Assembly: GCF_029836165.1 (NCBI RefSeq)
Contig: NZ_JAOEBG010000034.1
Span: 1-45,445, forward strand
Direction: 5' to 3'
DNA length: 45,445 nucleotides
From: Pseudomonas sp. GD04091
Lineage (GTDB): Bacteria; Pseudomonadota; Gammaproteobacteria; Pseudomonadales; Pseudomonadaceae
Shown here: positions 34,588 to 43,560 of the stretch, one piece after another
How the letters are laid out: each line of letters begins with the position of its first letter
Numbering within the stretch: the stretch's first letter is position 1
Program-made: the position numbers and the translations under genes
Notes under the pieces: generated by a model
The model's input: the letters and a program-made list of their open reading frames with translations, nothing else
Told to the model about the DNA's origin: nothing
Database searches by the model: none

Positions 34588-36390
34588 TCAGGTGATATCG
34601 GCCTTTTGTGCTTCGTCCAGCCCCATGGCGTGCAGACGAGCATAATGGCCATTGGCCTGGAGCAGCTCGGCGTGGGTGCCACGCTCCACCAGGCGGCCCT
34701 GATCCATGACCAGGATCAGGTCGGCCTTCTCGATGGTCGACAGACGGTGGGCGATCACCAGGGTGGTGCGCCCCTCCATCACATGGTCGAGAGCGGCCTG
34801 GATGTGACGTTCGGACTCGGTGTCCAGGGCCGAAGTCGCCTCGTCGAGGATCAACAGCGGTGCGTTCTTCAGCAGGGCCCGCGCGATGGCCAGGCGCTGG
34901 CGCTGACCACCGGAGAGCAGCACACCGTTCTCGCCGACTTCGGTATCGAAGCCTTTGGGCAACTGGTCGACGAACTCCTTGGCGTAGGCGTCGGCGGCAG
35001 CCGCCTCGATGTCCGCGCGGGGCGCGCCCGCCAGGTCGCCGTAGGCGATATTGTTGGCCACGGTGTCATTGAACAGGGTGACATGCTGGGTCACCTGGGA
35101 GACATGGCGGCGCAGGTTGCGCAGGCGATACTGCTCGATCTCCACGCCGTCCAGCAGGATCTGCCCTTCGGTGTGGTGATAGAACCGTGGAATCAATGCC
35201 GCGAGCGTCGACTTGCCGCTGCCCGAGCGTCCTACCAGGGCGATCATCTGCCCTGGCTCGGCGGTGAAGTTGATATCGCTAAGCACCTGGCGCTCGGTAC
35301 CGGGGTAGGTGAAGCTGAGGTTGCGTACCTCGAGGCGCCCCTCGACCCGCTCCTTCTCGACGGTGCCGGTATCGACCTCGGGCTTCTCGTCCAGTTGCTC
35401 GAAGATGCTCTCGGCGCCTGCAAGGCCCTTCTGGATGGTCGAGCTGACTTCGGACAGCTGGCGAATGGGCTTGGGCAGCAGGCCTGCGGCGGTGATGTAG
35501 GCCACCATGTCACCCGCCGAGGCATCGCCACGCAGGAACAGCACCAGGAACATCAGCGCGGCCATGGCGGTGTAGATCACCAGCTGCAGCAGCGGCGTGT
35601 ACAGCGCGCCGGTCTTGGTCATGCGCAGCTGCTTGTCGGTGTTGCTCTGGCTGGCCGCGCCGAAGCGACGCTCTTCGTAGCCCTCGCCGCCGAAGCTGCG
35701 CACGACCCGGTAGCCCTGGATGGTCTCGGAGGCCACGTGGGTGACATCCCCCATCGCCACCTGGATCTTCTTGCTCTGCTTGCGGAATTTCTTGCTGGCG
35801 GTACTCACCATCACCGCGATCAGCGGCAGGATCGCCACCATCACCAGGGTCAGCTGCCAGTTCATCCACAGCAGGTAGGCAAACAGGAAGACCACGGTCA
35901 GACCTTCGCGGATGACCACCTTGATGGCATCGGTGGCGGCACCGGTGACCATGGTCACGTTGAAGGTGATGCGCGAGATCAGGTGTCCGGAATTATGGTT
36001 GTCGAAGTAGCGGTTGGGCAGCACCAGCAGCTTGTTGAACAGCTCGACCCGCAGGTCATGCACCAGGCACAGCGATACCTTGGCCAGGTAGTAGTTGCCG
36101 AGGAACGAGCCCAGGCCCTGCCAGGCGGCGATCAGGATGATCAGCAGCGGCACCGCCTGCAGCAACTGCAAGTCGCGCAGGTAGGGGACACCGGGGAACA
36201 GGACCGCCTGCGGATTGCTCAGGCCATCGACGAAATACTTGAGGATCCCGGCCAGCATCGGCTGGGTGGAAGCGAAGATCACGAAACCGACGATGCTCAG
36301 CAGGAAGATGCCGATGTAGGGTTTGACGTAGCCCAGCAGGCGCAGATAGATCTTCAGGCTCGCGGGAGGAGACGATTCGGGAACTGTCAT
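34588..36390 (-). CDS. msbA: Lipid A export ATP-binding/permease MsbA
   Basis: The ABC flippase that moves lipid A-core across the inner membrane. The 600-residue half-transporter has six membrane helices in residues about 20-310 and an ATPase domain with Walker A GRSGSGKST (387-395), signature LSGGQ (about 492), Walker B LLILDEATSALD (D516, E517) and the H-loop His. ATG 36390 (MTVPESSPPASLKIY). A TATAAT at plus 36420-36425 lies 30 bp upstream. Divergent from the kinase-like gene. Confidence 0.96.
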   Translation of the reverse strand: MTVPESSPPASLKIYLRLLGYVKPYIGIFLLSIVGFVIFASTQPMLAGILKYFVDGLSNPQAVLFPGVPYLRDLQLLQAVPLLIILIAAWQGLGSFLGNYYLAKVSLCLVHDLRVELFNKLLVLPNRYFDNHNSGHLISRITFNVTMVTGAATDAIKVVIREGLTVVFLFAYLLWMNWQLTLVMVAILPLIAVMVSTASKKFRKQSKKIQVAMGDVTHVASETIQGYRVVRSFGGEGYEERRFGAASQSNTDKQLRMTKTGALYTPLLQLVIYTAMAALMFLVLFLRGDASAGDMVAYITAAGLLPKPIRQLSEVSSTIQKGLAGAESIFEQLDEKPEVDTGTVEKERVEGRLEVRNLSFTYPGTERQVLSDINFTAEPGQMIALVGRSGSGKSTLAALIPRFYHHTEGQILLDGVEIEQYRLRNLRRHVSQVTQHVTLFNDTVANNIAYGDLAGAPRADIEAAAADAYAKEFVDQLPKGFDTEVGENGVLLSGGQRQRLAIARALLKNAPLLILDEATSALDTESERHIQAALDHVMEGRTTLVIAHRLSTIEKADLILVMDQGRLVERGTHAELLQANGHYARLHAMGLDEAQKADIT

Positions 36391-36419
36391 GAGAATCCGT
36401 CGGGTCAAAAAGAGTCGGG

Positions 36420-36449
36420 ATTATAACACACGCGGTGTCTCGCACCGCC
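36420..36449 (-). promoter_or_regulatory. Promoter of msbA
   Basis: On the minus strand a perfect -10 TATAAT (plus 36420-36425) is preceded 17 nt upstream by GGCGGTG. The GCGGTG/CACCGC inverted repeat (36432-36437, 36443-36448) lies in the spacer. The -35 is not TTGACA-like. Confidence 0.5.
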
Positions 36450-36499
36450 CGCTGCAGGTAAGATAGGCGGCTGTCCCGAACCATGGCCCCGGAGGCTTG

Positions 36500-37138
36500 A
36501 TGCAAGCACTTGACCACGCCCGCTACCTTGCCCTGCGCGAGGGCGCCCATGTCCTCGAGGCCGACGGCACCGGCGACAAGGTCCTGCGCCTGCGCGATGG
36601 CTCGATGTTCAAGCTGTTCCGCCGCAAGCGCCTGATCAGCTCGGCGGCGTGGTACCCCTACGCCCGGCGCTTCGCCGACAACTGCAAGGCCCTGGCCGAA
36701 CGTGGCATTCCCTGCCCGCAGGTCATGGCGGTGTACCGTATCGCCGAGATCGCCCGCGACGCCGTGCACTACGCGCCGCTTCCCGGCCACACCCTGCGCC
36801 AGCTGCTGGAGCAACCCGGCGCGCATGCCGGGCTGCGCGACCAGCTCGGGCGCTTCATCGCGAAACTGCATGAAACCGGGGTGTACTTCCGCTCGGCGCA
36901 CCTGGGCAACGTGGTGCTCACGCCCGAGGGCACGCTGGGGCTGATCGACGTCGCCGACCTGCGCACGTATTCCACGCCACTGCGCCGGTCGCAACGCCTG
37001 CGCAATTTCCGCCACATGCTGCGCTACCGCGAAGACCGTGAGTGGCTGCTGGCGGACGGCGACAATGCCTTCGTCGAAGCCTACCTGGCCAGTCAGCAAG
37101 TGTGCCGGCGCCAGGACCTGGCCAGCGCCCTGGCCTGA
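36500..37138 (+). CDS. Kinase-like protein of the LPS core region ('toluene tolerance' type)
   Basis: A 212-residue protein with the C-lobe pattern of Kdo/WaaP/InaA-like kinases: HETGVYFRSAHLGNVVL (about 124-140) then LIDVADLRTY with D150 and D153. The expected HRD/D-x-x-x-x-N catalytic segment reads F130-R131-S132-A133-H134, so the catalytic Asp is missing while N137 and the metal Asp remain. Proteins like this sit between msbA and waaL in Pseudomonas and are sometimes called toluene tolerance proteins. ATG 36500 with GGAGG 5 nt upstream, rather than the TTG at 36497. Its stop is followed by a strong terminator. Confidence 0.75.
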   Translation: MQALDHARYLALREGAHVLEADGTGDKVLRLRDGSMFKLFRRKRLISSAAWYPYARRFADNCKALAERGIPCPQVMAVYRIAEIARDAVHYAPLPGHTLRQLLEQPGAHAGLRDQLGRFIAKLHETGVYFRSAHLGNVVLTPEGTLGLIDVADLRTYSTPLRRSQRLRNFRHMLRYREDREWLLADGDNAFVEAYLASQQVCRRQDLASALA

Positions 37139-37146
37139 GCAACTCG

Positions 37147-37191
37147 CCTGAATGCAAAAGGGGCTGCGAAGCAGCCCCTTTTGCATTCAGG
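37147..37191. terminator. Bidirectional terminator with 21-bp perfect stem
   Basis: Arms 37147-37167 and 37171-37191 pair perfectly around a 3-nt loop; GGGGCTGC/GCAGCCCC is flanked by A4/T4. It closes both the kinase-like gene and the LPS core operon from the other side. Confidence 0.93.
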
Positions 37192-37200
37192 CCGCGCAGA

Positions 37201-38361
37201 TCAGCCTTTCGAGCGTCGCTGCTGCACACCACGGCCAAGCACCATCGCCGCCGGCAGCAGGACCAGAGGCCACAGCTCGTCGGGGTTGCCGATCAGCTTG
37301 CTGCCATCGAAGTTGAGCATCACCAGGGCGCAGGCCAGGTACATGCCCCAGGGGTCGCGCAGGCGCACGGCCTGGACCAGGGTCATCGCCACGATGACCA
37401 GGAACAGCACCAACGACACACCGCCGGTGTAAAGGCCCAGGGCAACGAAGATGTTGTGCGGGTGCTGGATCGGCATGACGCCTCCCAGCAGCTTGTCGGT
37501 ATGGAACTCGACACCACAGCCCACCAGCCAGCCACAGTTTTCCCACTCGCCAACCATCACATGGAACAGCTCGCTGCGATAGGAATCACCGCGCGCGAAC
37601 AGCGAGTGGAACCACGCCGCGTCCTTGACCAGCCACAGGGCCACGCCGCCGAGCACCGCGAACAGCAGCAGCCACGGCCCGGCAACACGCGGGAAGCGCC
37701 ACAGCGCCCAGCAAGCCCAGGCGGCGAACAAGAAGACTGCGCCGACCATAGCGGTGCGCGTCTGCAAGACGAAGGTGATCGCCACCACCGACAGCACCAC
37801 CGCACAGAACGCCTCTATCCAGCGGCGACGGTGCAGCCACCCAGGCATGGCCAGCGCCAGGGCGCAGAGCAGCCAGATGCTGGTGTAGATCACGTTCTGC
37901 ATGCGCGCCGGCATCAGGTCGACCCGCTCGCCAAGGGCATGAATGCCGGTCATGTAGGCGTATGCCGCAAAGCCGAAGATATACAGGCAGATGGCCCAGA
38001 ACAGCACGCGGGCAAACACCTCGGAGCGCAAGAAGCTCTGGTTGGTCAGTCCCGCGACGACAAGGACGAACAGCGTCACGTAAATGATGTGCTTGTAGAA
38101 CTGGCCCTCACCGGCAATCGTCGCCGGCACCAGGAACCACAACATGAACACTAGCCAGGCCACCCCCAGCTTGTCGCGCAACAGCCCTGCTCCACGCTCC
38201 TTGATCAGGAACACCAACCCCGGCAGCGCGATGAACGCATAGAAGATGTTGTTCGTCCATTTCGACGAGTCCATCAGCACGAAGCTGGCCAGGAAGGCGA
38301 TCAGTGCCGCGCTGAAATAACGCCGGCTCGTGCTGCTGTCTCTGGCAATCCCTTCAAACAT
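37201..38361 (-). CDS. waaL: O-antigen ligase (WaaL) / Wzy_C family membrane protein
   Basis: A 386-residue inner-membrane protein with about 10-12 hydrophobic helices. The large periplasmic loop carries SYRSELFHVMVGEWENCGWLVG and HPHNIFVALG, the Arg- and His-containing motifs expected in O-antigen ligases. Last gene of the minus-strand core operon; ATG 38361 overlaps the preceding glycosyltransferase by 8 nt. Polymerases (Wzy) share the fold, but position next to msbA and the core genes favours the ligase. Confidence 0.82.
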   Translation of the reverse strand: MFEGIARDSSTSRRYFSAALIAFLASFVLMDSSKWTNNIFYAFIALPGLVFLIKERGAGLLRDKLGVAWLVFMLWFLVPATIAGEGQFYKHIIYVTLFVLVVAGLTNQSFLRSEVFARVLFWAICLYIFGFAAYAYMTGIHALGERVDLMPARMQNVIYTSIWLLCALALAMPGWLHRRRWIEAFCAVVLSVVAITFVLQTRTAMVGAVFLFAAWACWALWRFPRVAGPWLLLFAVLGGVALWLVKDAAWFHSLFARGDSYRSELFHVMVGEWENCGWLVGCGVEFHTDKLLGGVMPIQHPHNIFVALGLYTGGVSLVLFLVIVAMTLVQAVRLRDPWGMYLACALVMLNFDGSKLIGNPDELWPLVLLPAAMVLGRGVQQRRSKG

Positions 38362-39121
38362 CCTTCAACACCCATCCAAGCAATAATCCGATAACCAGCA
38401 CGGCGAGCAGGCGGATACGATCCATCCGCTTGCGCCGTGCCTTCTTGATCTTTTCTTCCGGCATTTCCACGTGCTCACCGAAGCCGGTGTGCAACACCGC
38501 GTCGTTCTCCAGGATCAACGCGTAGCGGTTTCGCTCGGCATACAGCCGCGAAAGGCTCTTTTCACCGGAGTGCGCGGCATAGGGCGCGTGAGCCTGGTAG
38601 TCGGCGAGCCGACGCAGGCCCGGGTTGAACGAAAACCCTTGCCATTCGGCCTTGTGCGAGCCCAGCTTGTGGAAGGCGATGCCCTGCTGCACCTGACGCT
38701 CTTCAAGGAACACATAGGGGCTGTGCACCTGCAGGTCGTGATTGAAACTGCGCAGCCAGACCTGCAGCGCTTGCGGGTCGGCCTCCAGCAGCGCCTGGGA
38801 TTCCTCGATGAAACCAGGTCGGTAGAACGCCCAGTCATCTTCGCAGTGGAACACCCAGAAGGTCTTGACCTGGGCATAGGCGGCATCCACCGAACGCAAC
38901 TGCCCAAGCTTGGGGTTGTTGACGATGAAAGTGGTGTGCTCGCGCCAATGCTCGGGAATGCAGCTGCGCACCGCCTCGTCACCGGAGTCTTCGGTAATGA
39001 ACACTTCACGGATGGGCGCGGTGTTGTAGCGATCGAAGGTCTCAAGGGTGCGCTTGAGCAGATCGAAACGACCACAACTGGTCACCACCAGCGTGATCTC
39101 GCTGTTTTCACTGAAGATCAT
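38354..39121 (-). CDS. GT-2-like glycosyltransferase with C-terminal membrane anchor
   Basis: A 255-residue protein with a GT-A-type start (ITLVVTSCGRFDLLKRTLETF) and an acidic DxD-like motif HCEDDW (C93-W97), the usual metal and sugar-nucleotide site. The last ~20 residues (RLLAVLVIGLLLGWVL) form one membrane helix following a basic KKARRKR stretch, suggesting a tail-anchored enzyme at the inner leaflet. ATG 39121 has GAGGAAG upstream. It is 23 bp after the GT-B gene. P. aeruginosa has the rhamnosyltransferase WapR in this position, but I cannot claim orthology. Sugar unknown. Confidence 0.78.
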   Translation of the reverse strand: MIFSENSEITLVVTSCGRFDLLKRTLETFDRYNTAPIREVFITEDSGDEAVRSCIPEHWREHTTFIVNNPKLGQLRSVDAAYAQVKTFWVFHCEDDWAFYRPGFIEESQALLEADPQALQVWLRSFNHDLQVHSPYVFLEERQVQQGIAFHKLGSHKAEWQGFSFNPGLRRLADYQAHAPYAAHSGEKSLSRLYAERNRYALILENDAVLHTGFGEHVEMPEEKIKKARRKRMDRIRLLAVLVIGLLLGWVLKDV

Positions 39122-39144
39122 GGCTTCCTCGATGTATTTAGGGC

Positions 39145-40107
39145 TTAACGCGACAGGCCGATGGCCAGCAACAGGCGCTCCAGCAGACCGGGCTTGGCGG
39201 CCGGGCGCAATGGTACGCGCATGGCCTCGGTAATCGCCCGCCCAAGCGCGTGGAAGGTGTAGCGCTGCTCGGCCAACTGCTGACCGTTGCGCGAGATGCT
39301 TTCGGCGAGCGCGAGGTCGCCACGCAACAGGGCCAACTTCTCGCGCAGTTGCTCGACGTCGCGGTAGAGCACGATGTTGTGCATGTCTACGAAGCCCAGT
39401 GCCTGGTTCTCTTCCTCGCCCTGGTCGTAGGCGAACAGGACGCAGCCACAGGCCATGGCTTCGAAATTCTTGATCATGTACTCGCCCATGCCGACATCGG
39501 CACTGACGAAGAAGCGGATCCGGCTGAGGGTCTGGCTGTACTCCTCGCCGGATTTGGTGCGGGTGATCAGCAGGTCTTCCACCGCCGCGATCGACTCGAG
39601 CATCTGCTTGCGCCCGGAGTAGGCCACGCTGCGCAGGCTGCCGACGAACGCCAGCTCGATGTCGCGCTCGCGGTTTTCATTGCGCAGCAGTGCCTGGTCG
39701 TAGCCCTTGGGCACGAACACCGCGTCGAAACCCTCGTCGCGCAGGCGCCGGGTGACGACAGCGCCGGAGCTGATGACCCGCGCCCACGGCAGCTGGCGAT
39801 AGTACTCGCTGAACTTGCCGGTGTACTTGCAGGGGATGTAGTTCTGGTAGGCGTCGTGCTCGAGGATCACCAGGTTCGGCACCGTGCGGATGAAGCGCGC
39901 CTGGCGGATCTCTTTCTTGAAGCGCAGGAAGAACAGGATGCGATCGTACTGCCCGACCTGTACATGCTCGCGGAAATAGCTGCGCAGATCAGCCTGCTGG
40001 TCACCGGTGAGCCAGCGGATATCGCACTCGCAGTCGGCCGCGATGCCTTCGTAAAGACGGTCCAGGATGGCGCGTTGCTCTTTCTGGACCAGGAACAGGA
40101 CTTTCAC
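39145..40107 (-). CDS. GT-B-type glycosyltransferase of the LPS core cluster (Ssg-like)
   Basis: A 320-residue glycosyltransferase 1-like protein: N-terminal VKVLFLVQKEQ, DRILFFLRFKKE, LEHDAYQNYIPCKY, and the C-terminal nucleotide-sugar region KNFEAMACGCVLFAYDQGEEE. The start is taken as GTG 40107, which overlaps the dnpA stop (GTGA) and has GAGAGCC upstream; the ATG at 40143 lies inside dnpA. By position it corresponds to the Ssg cell-surface-sugar glycosyltransferase of P. aeruginosa (from memory). Acceptor unknown. Confidence 0.82.
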   Translation of the reverse strand: MKVLFLVQKEQRAILDRLYEGIAADCECDIRWLTGDQQADLRSYFREHVQVGQYDRILFFLRFKKEIRQARFIRTVPNLVILEHDAYQNYIPCKYTGKFSEYYRQLPWARVISSGAVVTRRLRDEGFDAVFVPKGYDQALLRNENRERDIELAFVGSLRSVAYSGRKQMLESIAAVEDLLITRTKSGEEYSQTLSRIRFFVSADVGMGEYMIKNFEAMACGCVLFAYDQGEEENQALGFVDMHNIVLYRDVEQLREKLALLRGDLALAESISRNGQQLAEQRYTFHALGRAITEAMRVPLRPAAKPGLLERLLLAIGLSR

Positions 40108-41531
40108 CGTGGCTCTCTCTTGTCGATCACTGTGCCGACCCACAACAGCTCGTGCCGGCGCACTGCCTTGCGGAAGAATTCATTTTCACCGAATGCCGGC
40201 CAGCGCCGGGCGGCCAGGCAGCGCTGCAGCAAGCGGCGGATGCGGCGCTTGAGCGGGGGGGCTGGCTGCAGGTCGTGCATCATACCCAAAGCGATGGCCT
40301 TTTGCCGCTGCATTTGCGCACTGACCCCCAGCGCCCATGGCCGCATGGGCAGGCCTGCATCGAAGAAGGGCGGCAAGGGCACGCCCGTACCAGCGTCACC
40401 CATCGGCCACCGATCGTTGTCATGCAGGTGGTTGGCATAGAACAGCAGGGTCTGCGGCTGCCAGCTTGCGCCCTGCAGCGCCTGCTGCAAAGCGTCATGG
40501 GCGCACACATGATCCGGGTGCGGATCGAGCGCCGGATGCGGCATCACGATGGTCTCCGGACGCGCGCGCTCGATCAGCTCGCGCAGGTCCTGCACCAGGT
40601 TGCTCCAGGTCGGACGACCATCGGCATCGCTGCTCAGCGCCACCTCGTTGAAGCGGCGGAACGGGCGGGTATCGGCCAGATCCGCTTCCCGCGAAGGGAC
40701 CACCGTATCGGGGGCGGCCTGCATGGCTGGCAACTGCATGCAGAAGTAGCCCAGCTGCACGCATTGCGAGGAAGGCACACTGGCCCAACGCGGCACGGCG
40801 ATGCTGTCCCAGCTGCGCAGCTCGCCTTTCAGGCGGGCCGCTTCGGCCAGGCCGATGCCGAACGTATCGCGGTAGTGTTCGTTTTCGATCTCGCCGGCGG
40901 TCAAGGTCACGATCCAACTGCTCCCGGCCTGGGCATAGGCGGCGAAGGCCGCCAGCTCGGCGTCGTCGGCATGGGGCGCAATGACCATCATCGAACCGGC
41001 CAGGTAGTCGGGATGACGAAACACCAGCAGCTCCATTTCCGGCGCGATGCGACAGTGCCAGCCGCTCAGCCGCAGCCGGCCGGCAGCCAGCGCCTCGGCC
41101 TGGCCGCCCAGATTGAGGTAGCGCACACCCTGAACGCCTCGCTCGAAGGCCTGGCAGTCGGCAACCCCACCCTCGATGCGCACCGCCGGATCGAACAGGC
41201 GCCCCAACCAGCCGGCCCTCAGCGTCACCCGCAACAGCAGGGTTTCACTGCCGTCCAACCGACAACCGGCTGGCAAGGCCAGCGTGCCGCCCTGCTCACG
41301 CAGTGCGTGGCGCTCGCTGGCCTGCAGGTCGTACTGGTAGTCGCTGCCGGGCACGTAGAACAGATGGTCGCTGAACCAGGCCTCGTGGGCCACCCACAGC
41401 AACACCGCCAGTACCGGTGGCAACCACCACGCCGACAAGGCCGACAGCAGGAGCAGGACAAGCGCCACCAGCAGGATCACCCGCTTGCGCTTGCGATGGC
41501 GTTTGAGCAGTTGCTGCTTGTGAGCGCTCAT
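40104..41531 (-). CDS. dnpA: Membrane-associated PIG-L family deacetylase (DnpA-like)
   Basis: A 475-residue protein. A basic N-terminus and two membrane helices (about 17-48) precede a domain of about 130 residues and then a PIG-L/LmbE de-N-acetylase domain with the zinc motif APHADD (H187, D189, D190) and a late HPDH. By synteny it matches DnpA of P. aeruginosa, a putative LPS-core de-N-acetylase linked to antibiotic persistence. ATG 41531 is 2 bp after the mig-14 stop; its own stop overlaps the next gene by 4 nt. N-deacetylation of a core sugar is the likely reaction but not proven. Confidence 0.85.
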   Translation of the reverse strand: MSAHKQQLLKRHRKRKRVILLVALVLLLLSALSAWWLPPVLAVLLWVAHEAWFSDHLFYVPGSDYQYDLQASERHALREQGGTLALPAGCRLDGSETLLLRVTLRAGWLGRLFDPAVRIEGGVADCQAFERGVQGVRYLNLGGQAEALAAGRLRLSGWHCRIAPEMELLVFRHPDYLAGSMMVIAPHADDAELAAFAAYAQAGSSWIVTLTAGEIENEHYRDTFGIGLAEAARLKGELRSWDSIAVPRWASVPSSQCVQLGYFCMQLPAMQAAPDTVVPSREADLADTRPFRRFNEVALSSDADGRPTWSNLVQDLRELIERARPETIVMPHPALDPHPDHVCAHDALQQALQGASWQPQTLLFYANHLHDNDRWPMGDAGTGVPLPPFFDAGLPMRPWALGVSAQMQRQKAIALGMMHDLQPAPPLKRRIRRLLQRCLAARRWPAFGENEFFRKAVRRHELLWVGTVIDKREPR

Positions 41532-41533
41532 GT

Positions 41534-42430
41534 TCAGACCTGGAAGACGTTGACGGGATTGCACCAACGGTCCTTGTACTCACGGTCGGCCCGGCCGAAC
41601 GAGAACCGCAGCGCCTTGCCGCGGGCATTGGCATCTTCCCAGGCGGCCTGGGTATTGAGGAAGCTCAATACGCTGCCGGGGCTGAACGCCTTGGTCTCGG
41701 GGTCGACGCCGCCGTTGACGTATTCCACGCTGATCCACTCCGGCGCCTCGACACGGTACACCAGCTGAATCGCGATGGGCGCCCCTTCAAGGAACAGCAC
41801 CGAACCGATCAGCAGCCCGCGCAGGCGCTCGATCACTTCGGCCATGCGGGCCGCGCCGGTCGCCGGGAACCCCCAGCGCCGCTGGAACAGATCACAGTAC
41901 ATCGCCGCGATTTCGGCTGCCGTGAAATCGCCGATCGGTCGCACCTGGCCGCCAGCCTCTTCCAGCAGGCGCAGCTCGCGTCGCTGGTTATAGCGGAACT
42001 TCTTCGACAGATCCTCGTGGGGCCGCGCCATGGCCAACTGTTCGGGCTGCGCCTTCAGGCCGCTGAAACGGCCCTGGCTCAGCGCCGACAGGTAGCGCCC
42101 GGCATGGCGCAACGGAGCCCCGGCATCAGCCGCCGCCGGCAGGATGAGCTCGGCATTGCCGAGGTCGAACAGACCTTTCTTGCCAGCGCGCTTGAGCACG
42201 TCCTTGGACAGCGCCAGGTGACGCCCCCAGGTCGGCAGCGCGGCCTTGAGCTGACCGTCCTGAAACCACCCCAGGTAGCGCACCGGGATCTGTGCCAGGT
42301 CCGCCAACTGTTCGACCACCTGCGGATGCGTGGCGACGCTGCCGCCAAAACGCTGCCAGGCAGCGCTGTATTCGGCCGCGTCGATCACTTGCCAGCCGCG
42401 TTCGCGCCAGGCCTGGAGGTGATTGAGCAT
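41534..42430 (-). CDS. Mig-14 family protein
   Basis: A 298-residue soluble protein of the Mig-14 family, first described as a Salmonella gene for resistance to cationic antimicrobial peptides, and present in the Pseudomonas core cluster. It has a GNAT-like double-domain look (segment IAAMYCDLFQRRWGFPATGAARMAEVIERL and the C-terminal SFGRADREYKDRWCNP). The stop of the upstream glycosyltransferase overlaps the ATG (TGATG); a GTG one codon earlier is the alternative. Role in core assembly is inferred from location. Confidence 0.83.
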   Translation of the reverse strand: MLNHLQAWRERGWQVIDAAEYSAAWQRFGGSVATHPQVVEQLADLAQIPVRYLGWFQDGQLKAALPTWGRHLALSKDVLKRAGKKGLFDLGNAELILPAAADAGAPLRHAGRYLSALSQGRFSGLKAQPEQLAMARPHEDLSKKFRYNQRRELRLLEEAGGQVRPIGDFTAAEIAAMYCDLFQRRWGFPATGAARMAEVIERLRGLLIGSVLFLEGAPIAIQLVYRVEAPEWISVEYVNGGVDPETKAFSPGSVLSFLNTQAAWEDANARGKALRFSFGRADREYKDRWCNPVNVFQV

Positions 42431-43560
42431 CACGCCTGCGCCACCAGCGCACGAACCTGCGGCAACTGCCAGAAGGCATCGCGTACCGCCTGGTCGCTGA
42501 AACGCTGCCTCAATCGCTGCAGCATGTGCTCGGCACAGACCTCGCGCTGCTGCGCATCCAGGCCGGCCATGTGCTTCAGGCCCTGGGCCAGCTGCGCGGC
42601 ATCACCCAGCGGGAACAGCACGCCGACGCCCTCGACCACCTCACGGGCACCGCCGCAGGCCGTGGCCAGCACCGGTACGCCGGCGACCATGGCTTCGAGC
42701 AGGACCATGCCGAACGGCTCGTGGTCCGAGCTCAGCGCGAACACGTCGAAAGCCTGGAAATAGCGGCGCGCGTCCGGCACCTGGCCAAGGAAGTCGACCT
42801 GGCCGGCAATGCCCAGCTCGCCAGCCAGCGCCTTGAGCTCGGATTCCAGGCGCCCTTTGCCCAGAATCACCAGGCGCGCGCCGGCCGGCAGGCCCGGCAA
42901 GGCCTCGGCGAATCCACGCAACAGTGTCGCCTGGTCCTTGTCCGGATGCAGACGACCGACATTGCCGACCACCCAGGCCTGCTCGTCCAGGCCCAGGGCC
43001 CGACGAGCCTCGTCACGCGGCACCAGGCTGGAGCGCAAGGACTCGACGTCGATGCGGTTGTAGAGGGTCTGGATACGCTCGGCGGGCCACTGCGCCAGGC
43101 AGCGGCGCATGTCGTCGCGCACCGCGTCCGACACGCCGAGCAGGCTCAGGCGTTTGCGCAGCAGGTTGGCGAACAGCCGCCGGCCTTTGCGCTCATAGTC
43201 GCCGAAGGCATGGTGCACGCCGATCACCGGCAGGCCGGTTCCCAGCAGCGCGACATAGATCGGCTTGAAGCGGTGGGCGATGCAGAAGCTGAAGTTGCGC
43301 TGCGCGGCAATCTTGCGCAGCGCGCGGATGGCGCCCAGCTTCAGGCCGCGCACGGCCTTGGAACTGAACTCCAGGAACAGCACCTCGTCCGAGGCGCAGC
43401 CCGCCGCGACCTGCGCGTCGGCTGCCCCGGTGAGGAACACGGTGGTCACCTTGTAGCCGCTGCCCTGGAACAGGCTGGCGTACTGACGGGCGCAGTCGAG
43501 AAACGGCCCGTCATAGCCATGGCAGAACTGCAGGATGCGCGGTTCAGAGCGGCTGGTCAT
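42430..43560 (-). CDS. wapH: GT4-family glycosyltransferase, WapH-like
   Basis: A 376-residue GT-B glycosyltransferase. The N-terminal domain starts ILQFCHGYDGPFLDCARQYASL; the C-terminal domain has VGRLHPDKDQATLLRGFAEALP, the retaining E-x7-E motif in EPFGMVLLEAM, and VLATACGGAREVV. No membrane helix. ATG 43560 lies inside the carbamoyltransferase end (17-nt overlap). Position between mig-14 and the carbamoyltransferase fits WapH, a core glucosyltransferase in P. aeruginosa, so the sugar assignment is by synteny only. Confidence 0.82.
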   Translation of the reverse strand: MTSRSEPRILQFCHGYDGPFLDCARQYASLFQGSGYKVTTVFLTGAADAQVAAGCASDEVLFLEFSSKAVRGLKLGAIRALRKIAAQRNFSFCIAHRFKPIYVALLGTGLPVIGVHHAFGDYERKGRRLFANLLRKRLSLLGVSDAVRDDMRRCLAQWPAERIQTLYNRIDVESLRSSLVPRDEARRALGLDEQAWVVGNVGRLHPDKDQATLLRGFAEALPGLPAGARLVILGKGRLESELKALAGELGIAGQVDFLGQVPDARRYFQAFDVFALSSDHEPFGMVLLEAMVAGVPVLATACGGAREVVEGVGVLFPLGDAAQLAQGLKHMAGLDAQQREVCAEHMLQRLRQRFSDQAVRDAFWQLPQVRALVAQA

